Shown here: one piece after another, positions 1-8,399 of the stretch
Layout: each line of letters opens with the position of its first letter
Position numbering within the stretch: position 1 is the first letter of the stretch
Source of the DNA: DATKKX01 sp035542775
Lineage (GTDB): Bacteria; Planctomycetota; Phycisphaerae; UBA1845; UTPLA1
Direction: 5' to 3'
Assembly (NCBI GenBank): GCA_035542775.1
Contig: DATKKX010000191.1
Span: forward strand, 1 to 25,863
DNA: 25,863 nt
Notes under the pieces: generated by a model
What the model saw: only the letters and a program-made list of their open reading frames with translations
Database searches by the model: none
What the model was told of the DNA's origin: nothing
Made by a program: the position numbers and the translations under genes

Positions 1-57
1 ACCGGTGTTCATGGGGCCGCGGCGCGTTTTGCGATCTCAGCTCAAATAATCCGCACG

Positions 58-75
58 GAACCGTCCCTCCGGTTC
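58..75 (-). terminator. Weak hairpin after cstA
   Basis: A 6-bp stem (GAACCG / CGGTTC, loop of 6) lies 8 bases beyond the cstA stop codon. On the minus strand it is followed only by a short T-containing stretch, not a clear T-run. It may be a weak terminator. Confidence 0.25.
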
Positions 76-82
76 GAACCGA

Positions 83-1990
83 TTACTCCTGCGCGCCGCC
101 GGCGCGGGCGGGCATGGCGCCCTTGGGGGCGACGCCCGGCCGGCGAAGGATGACCACCCAACGTCGGATCGTATCCAACGCGATGATCCCGGTGAGGGCT
201 AGCATGATAGCCGCCAGCACGCAGGCCAGCCGGAGGAGAAAGCTCTGTTCCTCGGCGGGCTTGCTCAGCCACTGCATGATCTTGCCGACGCTCGCGGCCA
301 CCGTGGTTATCATCACGAAGACAAACGGAATGCCCGTGCACAGGGCATAGATCCGTTTCGGAGCATGCATCAGCAAATACGTCGTCCCAATCGCCAGGGC
401 GATCGCCGCGAGGAGCTGGTTGGCGATGCCGAGCATGCCCCACAGCGTCCCAAGGTCGCCCAGATAAAGCAGGAATCCCCAGCAGAAACAGGTCAGAAGG
501 CTCATGATCACGTTCATGGCCCAGTTCGGCTTGTGGCCGATGGCGGCCTTGGGCGTGAACTGAGCGGCGGTTTCCTGGAAGACGAAGCGGGCCACACGCG
601 TGCCGGTCTCCAGCAGCGTGAGGATGAAGAGAGCCTCGAACATGATGACGAAGTGGTAAAAGTAAGACATCAGGTTCCGCAGCCCGGGGATGCTGGAGAA
701 AACCGAGGCCATGCCCACGGCCAGCGTCACGGCGCCGCCGACGCGGCCGCGGAGGCCGCCCTTGCCGTCCTCACGGACCATCTCGCCGCTGCCTTTCTCC
801 AGCGCCGTCAGCTCCTTGGCGTTCAAATCCCACCCGTCCTTGGCGCGGGCGGTGTCGACCATTTGCTGGTAGACAGCCTGCTGCCTGGGCGTGGCCTGGG
901 CCACGTTGATCGCGAAGTAATCGCCGGGATCGAGAGCACAGGCCGCGATCAGGGCGGTGATGGAGACGAAACCTTCCAGGATCATGGCGCCATAGCCGAT
1001 CGGCCGGATGTGTGACTCCTTGTAGACCATCTTGGGCGTGGTGCCGGAGGCGATCAGCGAATGGAATCCCGAGATGGCCCCGCACATGATGGTGATGCAC
1101 ACGTACGGCCAGACGGATCCGGGGATGACCGGGCCGCCGCCGGAGACGAACGGCGTCGTGGCCTGCATCTTCAAGGGCGGATGAACCAGGAAAATACCCA
1201 CCGCCAGCATCACCACCACGCCGACCTTCATGTAGGAGCTGAGATAGTCTCGCGGGCACATCAAAACCCATACGGGCAGGATCGACGCGATGGTGGCATA
1301 GATGGGCAGCATGAGCTTCAGCGTGTTGGGGTCGAACAGCAGGCTGTGGCCGACGCCGGATTCGGCAAAAGGCCGCCCCAGGAACACGCCAAGCGTCACA
1401 ATGATGACGCCGACGATCGAGGCCTCGCCGACATGGCCGGGGCGAATCCGATACATCCAGGCCCCGGTGAGCAGAGCGGCTGGAATGGTGACGACGATGG
1501 TGAACATCGCCCAGGGGCTCTCGGCCAGGGCGTTGACGACGACCATGGCGACGCTGGACAACGTGGCGACCACGATGAAAAGCGTGGCGATGGAGGTGGT
1601 CGCGCCGGCGAGCTCGCCGATGTTCAGGCGCGCCAGCCTGGCCAGCGAAAGGCCGTCCTGGCGAACCGACGCCAGCAGGATCACGAAATCGTGCACGGCG
1701 CCGGCCAGGCATGCCCCGATGACTATCCAGACATAACCGGGCAGGTAGCCCCATTGCGCCGCCAATACGGGACCGATGAGCGGCCCGGGCCCGGCGATGG
1801 CGGCGAAGTGGTGTCCGAAGAGCACCCATTTGTTGGTCGGGTGGTAATCGACTCCGTCTCTCAAGCGATGCGCGGGAGTTGCCCGCTCGTCATTCAGGAC
1901 CGCGACTTTCGCCGCCAGGAACGCGCTATAGAACCGGTAGGCGACGGCGAAGGCCGCCAGCGCCACAGCTACGAGCCATAGAGAATTCAC
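83..1990 (-). CDS. cstA: Carbon starvation protein CstA, inner-membrane transporter
   Basis: This 635-residue polytopic membrane protein belongs to the CstA family, whose characterised members import peptides or pyruvate when carbon is scarce. Family hallmarks are visible: GHHFAAIAGPGPLIGPV near residues 60-75, LAGAVHDFVILLASVRQDG near 95-112, ISGFHSLIASGTTPK near 305-320, and FSSIPGLRNLMSYFYHF near 430. The C-terminal multi-helix CstA segment follows (about 430-600). Some 15 or more hydrophobic segments fit the family, and the length is close to the usual ~690 residues. The start is GTG, chosen because the first helix follows at once and a GGAAGGA Shine-Dalgarno-like run sits just upstream. 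It is preceded 138 bases upstream by a glycosyltransferase gene on the same strand, with no obvious functional link. The substrate cannot be told from sequence. Confidence 0.95.
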   Translation of the reverse strand: MNSLWLVAVALAAFAVAYRFYSAFLAAKVAVLNDERATPAHRLRDGVDYHPTNKWVLFGHHFAAIAGPGPLIGPVLAAQWGYLPGYVWIVIGACLAGAVHDFVILLASVRQDGLSLARLARLNIGELAGATTSIATLFIVVATLSSVAMVVVNALAESPWAMFTIVVTIPAALLTGAWMYRIRPGHVGEASIVGVIIVTLGVFLGRPFAESGVGHSLLFDPNTLKLMLPIYATIASILPVWVLMCPRDYLSSYMKVGVVVMLAVGIFLVHPPLKMQATTPFVSGGGPVIPGSVWPYVCITIMCGAISGFHSLIASGTTPKMVYKESHIRPIGYGAMILEGFVSITALIAACALDPGDYFAINVAQATPRQQAVYQQMVDTARAKDGWDLNAKELTALEKGSGEMVREDGKGGLRGRVGGAVTLAVGMASVFSSIPGLRNLMSYFYHFVIMFEALFILTLLETGTRVARFVFQETAAQFTPKAAIGHKPNWAMNVIMSLLTCFCWGFLLYLGDLGTLWGMLGIANQLLAAIALAIGTTYLLMHAPKRIYALCTGIPFVFVMITTVAASVGKIMQWLSKPAEEQSFLLRLACVLAAIMLALTGIIALDTIRRWVVILRRPGVAPKGAMPARAGGAQE

Positions 1991-2128
1991 GATGCGTTCT
2001 TCCTTCCAGCTCGGGACGCCAAGGGCATCATCCAGCTACTTCCATGTACCCAGAATAGAGATCGGTATTCAGCAGCAAAAGAGTATATGAAGTGATGACC
2101 GAGCCATCAAGACGGGCGCAGTCGGCCT

Positions 2129-3286
2129 TCAGTATTTCGTCCCCCGCCAGGCGATCGATTCGTGGCGCAGCATGTGGACCGCGGATCGGAAGCAGACATA
2201 GATCATAATCAGCGATCCAATCGGGTGGAGCAAAGCCAGGCGCCGAGCCACACCTGCGGTGTGATAGACAAGAAAAGACAGGATGATCGACATGTGCAGG
2301 TGGACAACCGCCGTGACCCACCACAACCGCTCCCATATCACCGGCTGGCCCCATGCCGCGGCGACCGGCACCAGAATCAGAATGGTCAGCGGCAGCAGCC
2401 CGATGAAGGCGAGCGATCCGGCGGTGAAGAGCAGGCGCGGGATGGTTTTCAGCCCGCCGACGAAGGTGCGGGTCATTCCGCGGATGGTGGCGGCGAGGCC
2501 GCCGTAGTGGCGCTGGGTGAAAAGCTCCGGCGTGAGCACGAAAGACAGCTTCTGGCCGGCACGCTTGGCGATGCGGACCAGCTCGCTGTCCTCGTCATAG
2601 ATGTCAATGACCGCTCCGTGTCCGCCGATCGCTTCGTAAGCGGTGCGCCGGCAGACCATCAAGGCGCTGCCGATGGCGTTGGGCCATTTCGGATCGCTGA
2701 TCTTGCGCGGGTCGTACCAGGCGAAGATGACCGCCCCGAAGATGGGGACGATGACCCGCTCCCAGAACCGCGAGACCTCGGGCGCGCCCATGACCGCCAC
2801 CCAGTCGAGGTCGTTGGCTTCGAGATGATGGACCAACGTTCCCAGACAGGCGGGGTTGAGCCGCAGGTCGCTGTCCACGAAGGCGATGTAGTCGCTCTTC
2901 AGCTCGGGGGCGATGGTGTCGATGGCGTGAGGTTTGCCGTACAGGCCGGGCGGCAATTCAGCGATGTCCACACGGCGAATCTGCGGATGGCGGTCTTGCA
3001 TCGCCTGCACAGCCCGGGCGGTGCCGTCGGTCGAACGGTCGTTCACCACGATGATCTTGGTTGCAGCGTGGTCCTGGGCGAGAACCGACTCGATGCAGGT
3101 ACCGATGTTCCTCTCTTCATCCTTGACCGGGATGACCACATCGAGGCTCGACCGCACCGGGACGTCGCCGGCCGGCGGCAGGGCCCGTTGTCGCCGGACG
3201 AGATAGGCGCTTCGCACGAGGTTGAAGATGAGCGATAAGACGCCCAAGGCATAGAGTATGTATAAGCTTCTGATGACGTAAATCAC
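2129..3286 (-). CDS. Membrane-anchored family-2 glycosyltransferase
   Basis: The 385-residue protein has an N-terminal membrane helix (about 3-24), a cytoplasmic GT-A fold (about 46-270) and three C-terminal helices (about 283-373). GT2 motifs are clear: DVVIPVKDEERNIG at 49-62, VNDRSTDGT at 81-89, the metal-binding DSD at 138-140, a DED acidic cluster at 231-233 and TQRHYGG at 257-263 in the position of the QxxRW-type acceptor motif. The C-terminus ends WRGTKY, which resembles the end of HpnI- and CruC/CrtQ-type lipid glycosyltransferases, so the acceptor may be a membrane lipid or carotenoid. That is inference from architecture, since no lipid biosynthesis genes sit nearby. The start is GTG with only a weak ribosome-binding site; no in-frame ATG lies between it and the first helix. 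Confidence 0.88.
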   Translation of the reverse strand: MIYVIRSLYILYALGVLSLIFNLVRSAYLVRRQRALPPAGDVPVRSSLDVVIPVKDEERNIGTCIESVLAQDHAATKIIVVNDRSTDGTARAVQAMQDRHPQIRRVDIAELPPGLYGKPHAIDTIAPELKSDYIAFVDSDLRLNPACLGTLVHHLEANDLDWVAVMGAPEVSRFWERVIVPIFGAVIFAWYDPRKISDPKWPNAIGSALMVCRRTAYEAIGGHGAVIDIYDEDSELVRIAKRAGQKLSFVLTPELFTQRHYGGLAATIRGMTRTFVGGLKTIPRLLFTAGSLAFIGLLPLTILILVPVAAAWGQPVIWERLWWVTAVVHLHMSIILSFLVYHTAGVARRLALLHPIGSLIMIYVCFRSAVHMLRHESIAWRGTKY

Positions 3287-3453
3287 GAGCCTGCCCCGCC
3301 AACGCGGTCGGCCAAGCTAGCCGCTGCCCCGGCATGCGTCAATGCGGGCAGGAGGGCCTGGCCGCCCTCGTCCGGACCGGCACTGGACATTTGACGGGCA
3401 GCGGCTTGGCGGGTAGCATGTTTTCAGCAGGTGATAGAAAGCGAGCCTGGTGA

Positions 3454-3529
3454 CGGGGCGTAGCTCAGCCTGGCCTAGAGCGTCTGCATGGGGTGCAGAA
3501 GGTCGCAAGTTCGAATCTTGTCGCCCCGA
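3454..3529 (+). tRNA. tRNA-Pro, anticodon GGG
   Basis: The gene folds into a complete 76-base cloverleaf. The acceptor arms CGGGGCG and CGCCCCG (3454-3460 / 3522-3528) pair over 7 bp with discriminator A at 3529. The D stem is GCTC/GAGC. The anticodon stem TCTGC/GCAGA encloses loop ATGGGGT with GGG at 3490-3492. The T arm is GCAAG/CTTGT with loop TTCGAAT. The C1-G72 pair is typical of bacterial tRNA-Pro. CCA is not encoded. The 3' half is overlapped on the opposite strand by the end of a decayed integrase frame. Confidence 0.95.
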
Positions 3530-3875
3530 TTGTGCTAACCGATGAATGCGAGTGCTTAGCTTTGCTCGCTTCATCGGTTACAGCATTTTGGGCGCGCGCT
3601 GCGTTTTCAACGTGCGCCGTCTTGCTTTGGTCTGCACCGTCATTCGGTACAACATCCAGTACAACACCCACTACAACATTTTTCTTGCCGTAAGTGCCGT
3701 TCGCCTGTGCTTCTTGTGCCTCGACTTCGGGGGCTGCGGTCGTCAGGTTGGGCAAGACCGTCAACGCTCCAGCCTGCGTCGCCGACAGGGTGTGCCTGCG
3801 CTGGTGGGCGTGCGTCAAGCAATGGACCTCGGACGATAAACAACCAGTGCCGCACGTCTTCACGACGAACGGCAC
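3465..3875 (-). pseudogene. C-terminal remnant of a tyrosine integrase ending inside the tRNA
   Basis: An open frame of up to 136 residues lacks any catalytic domain but reads like the variable C-terminal tail of tyrosine integrases I associate with planctomycetes: AGALTVLPNLTTAAPE, then QANGTYGKKNVVVGVVLDVV, then a polar stretch. The last ~20 residues (GATRFELATFC...) are read through the antisense of the tRNA-Pro gene, and the stop at 3465 lies inside the tRNA. Such a tail is expected where an element integrated at a tRNA 3' end and left only the end of its integrase. Upstream of about 3840 the similarity stops at a strong hairpin, so the catalytic part is gone. Base composition is lower in GC than the neighbours. 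The family call is from remembered tail patterns, not a search. Confidence 0.5.
3537..3579. repeat. Inverted repeat just downstream of tRNA-Pro
   Basis: Arms AACCGATGAA (3537-3546) and TTCATCGGTT (3570-3579) pair perfectly. After one bulged T they continue with GCGAG/CTCGC, giving 15 bp around a 12-base loop. It lies 7 bases beyond the tRNA, inside the integrase remnant. It could be a processing or termination hairpin, though no T-run follows, or part of an old attachment site. Confidence 0.55.
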
Positions 3876-3880
3876 TGGTT
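3842..3880 (-). terminator. Strong hairpin, likely terminator of the Cys-rich gene
   Basis: An 11-bp perfect stem (AACCAGTGCCG / CGGCACTGGTT) encloses a 17-base loop that can itself form CGTC/GACG. It lies 63 bases past the stop of the large Cys-rich gene and is followed on the minus strand by GTTTATC. On the plus strand it is followed by TTCTTGTTTTC, so it could work in both directions. It also marks the point where the integrase remnant loses its similarity. Confidence 0.55.
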
Positions 3881-3943
3881 TCTTGTTTTCTGAATCTTCC
3901 GATCACGAACCACAGCCTGACCGCGACGGGCAGGTCCGGCGCG

Positions 3944-6900
3944 CTACGGGATATAACAGTTACACGTCACCGTCGAACCGGCCGGCAGAGTCGCCGTGTT
4001 TACCTGGGAGGCCCCAGTCGGCGCGCCGTTCACAAAGACGCTGCAACCGCTCAGCGGTGGGCATGGACCGACGCATTGGAGAATGTAATTATTTTGCCCG
4101 ATGACCGGCGTGATGTCGATCGCGCCGCAATGTTGCCCAGGAATGATGCAGGCACAATGCTCAACAGTGACGCCGTTACCCGGACCGTTGGCGATGACGA
4201 TCATCGGGTAACAATCGGTGTTTGAAGGCGGCTGCGTCTGGCAATCCGCTTGCTGCCGGGCCTGGCAAAGCTGGCCGCCCAGACTCGTCCCCAGCGGGCA
4301 AAGGGTCACCGTCGGAACGCACCGGCAACACATCGTCTGCGTGCCATCCGGGTTGTTCGTCACCGTGCTTTCACAGGCATAGCCCGGTGGACATGTTCCA
4401 ACGCAGGATGCCGTGGTGGGCGCAGGTGAAAGCTGGATGTGGCAACTCGCCGGGTCGATACAGTCGCACGAAAGTATCTGCAACACAACTTGCGTGGCGG
4501 GGTCGATGAGAACACAGGTCGGCAGGCATTCCTGACCGGTGATGGGGCACTGTACCTGCTTGCATGTGCCCGTGGCGGGATCGGGGCCGCAGACAGGCGG
4601 TGGTGGCTCGCAGGCGTCGTCGATCCCGTTGCCGTTGAGATCGCCAAGGCAGACGGTGCCCGGCCCCTTCGGGACGCCGCCGTAGATGCTGGTGCAGCAT
4701 GCCGGGTCGGCGTTGAGGCAGGTCACGCCGCCGGCGGCATCGGTGATGCAGCAGGCCTGGAACGCACCGCCGCAAACGGTTCCAAGCGGCATCACGTGGC
4801 CGCCCGCGCGTTCGCAGCAGCGCGGGTCGGTCATCTCACAGCGTCCATCCGGTAGGCAGCACGCGGCGGATACGCGGCATGGGCCCGGAATCGGCGGAGC
4901 ACCACCGGGACATTCCGTGACGCCCGGAGCCATGTCGAGGCAGAAGCCGTCGGAGGTGCAGCAGGAGATCGGGCGGTCAGAGCAGCACAGGCCGTCGATC
5001 GCCGTAATGGTCCCCTTGACGTCCAACCCGGTGACCACGCCGCCGCCATTGATCACCTTGATCTCGATGCAATTGTCGCAGGGCTTGAACAGCATCTGGT
5101 TGGTCACAAAAACATGCGTGGGCGGGTTGAGGAATGCCCAACCCATCGGCGTGGCCCCGACCTGCGTGCCGTTGAGCCAGATCGTCGCCTCGTCGTCCGC
5201 GAGCACGTCGAGCGTCAACGTGGCGTTCTTGAACCGCGGGTCGAGACAGAAGCAGTATTGATAGACGTAGAGCCCATTGGGCCCATACTGTGCCGCGGAG
5301 ATCCACTGCGTCCCGGGGATCGTCGCCCAGGCGGGGTGCGGCGTGATGACCGTGGCCGGCCTTGGGGTGCTGCCGCCCGAGGCATCGACGGTGACGATCC
5401 AAGTATCGTCGTTGCTGCCCACGGGGATGAGTCCGCTGCCATTGTCGTAGACGCCGGAATCCACGGTTTTGGCCAGGTCGGCCGGCGGGCAGCAGCACTT
5501 GCCGTTTTTCGCGGTTACCGTGCCGGCCATGTTGAAACCGGTCGGGGCTCCGCCGCTGTTCACCACAATGACCTTGACGCAGTTCTGCCCGGCATGGAAG
5601 AACGCGGGATTAGTTGTCGTCAGCGTTGCAGGCGATGCCGCGCCAAAGCTGGCCGCGTTGCCCAGGAAATTGCCGTTGAGCCAAACCGTTGATGGGGCGG
5701 TGCTGGTCGAGTCGTCGGCCCGGATTTGCAGCGTCAGGCTCGGATTCTTGTAGCGATCATCAAGACAGAAGCAGAACTCGTACTCATACGTGCCGTTTGG
5801 CCCGTAGTAGTTCGCCGAGATCCACCGCGTGCCCGGAATCGTCAACCATGCCGGATGGGGTGTGACGACGGTCGCGGGCCGCGGCACGCTTCCGCCGCTG
5901 GCGTCAACGGTAACGACCCAATCGTCATCGTTGCTGCCGATGGGAATGAGGTTGCCGTTGGCATCAACGCCGGTTCCCAGATTAAGTGAAAGGTCGGCCT
6001 TGGGACAGCAGGGCGTGGGAGCACAGCTCCCCTGCGACGGCTGCGTGAGGAGCACATGGACAAAGAGGGTGATATCGTTGGCCGTGTAGAGGCCGTCGCC
6101 GTCCATGTCGGCGCAGGCGCAGTTGTCGCCCGGCAGCGGCGTACCCAGGAAGCAGCGGATAAAGCCCGCGATGTCGAGCCCGTTGATAAGACCATCACCG
6201 TTGACGTCGCCGAGGCAGTCGCACGTTTCCTTAACGCAGTCGCAGCAGACCGAAATAGTGCCGTCGGGATTCTGGACGGAGTTCTGCACGCAGTTATAAC
6301 CGGGCGGGCAGTTGTCCTCGCAGGATGGAGGGGCACCCGGGGTGAACACAACATGGCAATCGTTGGTGCCGCGACAATCGCAGTCAATCACCGTGTACTG
6401 CGTGGTGCCGGGTAACCAGGTGATGCAGCGCGGACGACAGGTCTCGCCGGTGCCCGAGCATTGGAACGGTACGCAAGCCGTCCCATCGCTGGTCGGCACG
6501 CACGCCGGCGGATTGGGTACACATTCGCAGCAGTACTCCGTGCCGTTGGGTGTGGGAATTACTCGCTGAACACAGATGAATCCCGACGGGCAGTCGCCGA
6601 CGCAAGCAGGACCGACGGGGCCCATTTCCGCATGGCACTCATTGGGCCCGACACACTCGCAGGAATCCACTTGGATGAGGCCCTGATTGTCGATCAGGAT
6701 GCACTTGGGCTGACATTCCTCGCCCGCTACCGGACATTGCACCTGGCGGCAGGCGGAACCGTCGGGTGACGGGGCGCAAGTCGTATTGTCAGGCTGGCAG
6801 TCGCAGCAATAGGTGGTCGAGCCGTCGGCGGGGTCAAAATTCGAGGTCGTCATGCAGGTAAAGCCCGGCGGGCAACTGCCCTGGCAGAAAGGAAGGGCCG

Positions 6901-7489
6901 GGCCCATCACGATGTGGCACTGGGTGTCAGGTATGCATTTACAATCGACGACGGTCTGCTGCCCGGTGGCCGTGACCTTGATGCAGTGCGGCAGACAGGC
7001 TTCCCCGGGATTCGGACATTGCACCGGAAGGCAGGCCTGGCCGTTTGGGGTCGGACCGCAATTTGTGGTCCCGGGCGGCTCGCAGGCGCAGCCGAGTTGG
7101 CTGTTCGGTTGCAGCGTGGTCATGTCAATGCTCGACACGCCGGTCGGCACGCCGTTGAGCGTCACCTGGCAGAAGTTGCCCGGCGGCGGGACGGGACAAA
7201 ACCCTTGGCAGGAGGCGATATTGCCGGAGACGGTGATGGGACCGCAGGTACTCGAGTCGAAGCAACTGCAATCCACCACCCGGACGAGATCGGGGACGGC
7301 TGGATCGTAAATGATGGCCGTAGGCTCGCACAGCGTGTTCGACGAGGTCGTCACGCACTTTATTTTCTGAAGCTGTGCGCAGAGGGTATTGCCCGTGGGT
7401 AGCGGACAGACGGCCCCCTGCCCCGCAGCAGGCGCTGTGACGCTACAGATCACCAGCCCGGTACAGATGATGTAAAGTACGGTTCGCAT
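3944..7489 (-). CDS. Giant secreted cysteine-rich modular protein with dockerin-like domain
   Basis: The start at 7489 is supported by GAGGAG 8 bases upstream and a signal peptide directly after it (1-23, cut near AAGQG), giving 1181 residues. After an N-terminal Cys-rich module (24-140), a ~90-residue module with conserved PxxGxAC, GExCxPxCI, DCxC, CH, CPPGFxC and YCCxC occurs at 144-234, 238-326 and 330-420, and again near 955-1045. A dockerin-like pair of calcium-binding loops (GDVNGDGLINGLD at 428-440, ADMDGDGLYTAND at 460-472) occupies 425-482. Two related ~165-residue domains follow (about 496-665 and 670-825), each with GSNDDxWxVTVDASGG and TVWLNG/TIWLNG cores. A CC-rich stretch with DLNGNGIDDACE (near 940) comes next, and the last ~130 residues resemble the first module (VNGxPTG, then CxC). 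It is probably an extracellular structural or adhesive protein. No enzyme motif is seen, and the function is unknown. Confidence 0.88.
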   Translation of the reverse strand: MRTVLYIICTGLVICSVTAPAAGQGAVCPLPTGNTLCAQLQKIKCVTTSSNTLCEPTAIIYDPAVPDLVRVVDCSCFDSSTCGPITVSGNIASCQGFCPVPPPGNFCQVTLNGVPTGVSSIDMTTLQPNSQLGCACEPPGTTNCGPTPNGQACLPVQCPNPGEACLPHCIKVTATGQQTVVDCKCIPDTQCHIVMGPALPFCQGSCPPGFTCMTTSNFDPADGSTTYCCDCQPDNTTCAPSPDGSACRQVQCPVAGEECQPKCILIDNQGLIQVDSCECVGPNECHAEMGPVGPACVGDCPSGFICVQRVIPTPNGTEYCCECVPNPPACVPTSDGTACVPFQCSGTGETCRPRCITWLPGTTQYTVIDCDCRGTNDCHVVFTPGAPPSCEDNCPPGYNCVQNSVQNPDGTISVCCDCVKETCDCLGDVNGDGLINGLDIAGFIRCFLGTPLPGDNCACADMDGDGLYTANDITLFVHVLLTQPSQGSCAPTPCCPKADLSLNLGTGVDANGNLIPIGSNDDDWVVTVDASGGSVPRPATVVTPHPAWLTIPGTRWISANYYGPNGTYEYEFCFCLDDRYKNPSLTLQIRADDSTSTAPSTVWLNGNFLGNAASFGAASPATLTTTNPAFFHAGQNCVKVIVVNSGGAPTGFNMAGTVTAKNGKCCCPPADLAKTVDSGVYDNGSGLIPVGSNDDTWIVTVDASGGSTPRPATVITPHPAWATIPGTQWISAAQYGPNGLYVYQYCFCLDPRFKNATLTLDVLADDEATIWLNGTQVGATPMGWAFLNPPTHVFVTNQMLFKPCDNCIEIKVINGGGVVTGLDVKGTITAIDGLCCSDRPISCCTSDGFCLDMAPGVTECPGGAPPIPGPCRVSAACCLPDGRCEMTDPRCCERAGGHVMPLGTVCGGAFQACCITDAAGGVTCLNADPACCTSIYGGVPKGPGTVCLGDLNGNGIDDACEPPPPVCGPDPATGTCKQVQCPITGQECLPTCVLIDPATQVVLQILSCDCIDPASCHIQLSPAPTTASCVGTCPPGYACESTVTNNPDGTQTMCCRCVPTVTLCPLGTSLGGQLCQARQQADCQTQPPSNTDCYPMIVIANGPGNGVTVEHCACIIPGQHCGAIDITPVIGQNNYILQCVGPCPPLSGCSVFVNGAPTGASQVNTATLPAGSTVTCNCYIP

Positions 7490-8125
7490 GGGTCTTGCTC
7501 CTCTGATAAATGGAGGCTCGTCTGGCTCATCTCTCTGTTCCGCAAATGACATGAGGGGGCGGCGCGGATGGAAAGCCGCGCATCCCACGACGGCACGACA
7601 GGCAAGCCTGCCCATTCGGCGTCCTGAAACCCCCGGTCTCCGCGCGCAACGCGCATCAACCGCCCTCACAGTTAACTCATCTCTGCACCGCGGTCACCGA
7701 CTCGCGCACGTGGCCGCTCAACTCCAGCCCTAAGCGCTGGCCGCGCCTAACAGTTCAATCGTGAATCTGGCCCGATTCAGGCCGCCAAGCATAGCCCGGT
7801 CAGGGTTCTGACATCAAGAAGATTCTTTTTTTTCTTTGGAGGCGTACTCTCCTCTCTACATCGTGAATCGTTTGTTCAGGAAAACCCGCGGCCGATTCCA
7901 GCAAGGCGCGTCGACACAAATAGGGGGTTCCCCAGGAAACTGCGAGTTAACCTCAGTGCACAAAGGCTTTTCATCATTCAGTCTCGCTGCCCGCCAACCG
8001 GCTGTCACGCGAGCCAGAATAAGCCCCCCGACCGGCGCCGAGGACCGGACCCGCAGCATGCCAGGAGTGGTCCCAAGAGTTCGATCGCGCTATAGTGGCG
8101 GCGAGCACCACACAAGGAACGGGCC
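7490..8125. other. Intergenic region with nothing firm
   Basis: These 636 bases upstream of the Cys-rich gene hold no convincing gene; open frames here lack ribosome-binding sites and known motifs. The one local feature is a T-rich run near 7825-7836. A possible promoter for the Cys-rich gene is listed separately. Confidence 0.5.
7788..7817 (-). promoter_or_regulatory. Possible sigma70-type promoter of the Cys-rich gene
   Basis: On the minus strand TTGATG (7812-7817) and TATGCT (7788-7793) are spaced by 18 bases. Each matches the consensus at only four of six positions. The implied leader to the start at 7489 is about 290 bases. This is a weak candidate. Confidence 0.2.
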
Positions 8126-8374
8126 ATGGCCGCCCGACGAGACGATTGCTTCACCAGGCAGTGCCGGTTTTTTCGCGGCTGGCGGGAGGACAAGCGGCTA
8201 GCGCAGCCGGGCCGGCCCGTGTTGAAATTCGTCTGCGAAGCCTTTCCCGAAGGCGTCCCCGATGACATCCGATGCGGCGATGACCCGCACACGACGCCCC
8301 GGCCCGGCAACCACGGCATCGTCTACCAGCGGGCCGCCGACGACGAGTGGGCTCGAATCCTCAGCCGCCTTTAA
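8126..8374 (+). CDS. Small conserved-looking hypothetical protein
   Basis: This 82-residue ORF starts at ATG with AAGGAA about 8 bases upstream. Its second half, CEAFPEGVPDDI...GNHGIVY, follows a pattern I recall from a widespread family of small uncharacterised proteins (FPxGIPxxI, then an H..P.PGxxGI motif). The N-terminal third has two cysteines in CFTRQC and several aromatic and arginine residues. There is no signal peptide or membrane helix. It stands alone between the Cys-rich gene and an integrase-tail remnant. Function is unknown; the main support is the motif. Confidence 0.5.
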   Translation: MAARRDDCFTRQCRFFRGWREDKRLAQPGRPVLKFVCEAFPEGVPDDIRCGDDPHTTPRPGNHGIVYQRAADDEWARILSRL

Positions 8375-8399
8375 CCCCTGCGCGCCCACGCCTGCCGGA

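Noticed and set aside
71..80. GGTTCGAACC, resembling a tRNA T-loop
   Set aside because: Flanking sequence forms no acceptor or anticodon arms; it is just a palindrome next to the cstA stop.
1061..1981. Long open frame opposite cstA
   Set aside because: It is the antisense of the strongly conserved cstA gene, has unnatural His/Asp-rich composition and no start signal.
2162..3238. 358-residue open frame opposite the glycosyltransferase
   Set aside because: Antisense shadow in GC-rich DNA; the minus-strand frame carries all the GT2 motifs.
3317..3574. A frame across the tRNA encoding GRQDSNLRPSAPHADAL
   Set aside because: This phrase is a well-known false protein made by translating the antisense of tRNA genes. 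It has no ribosome-binding site.
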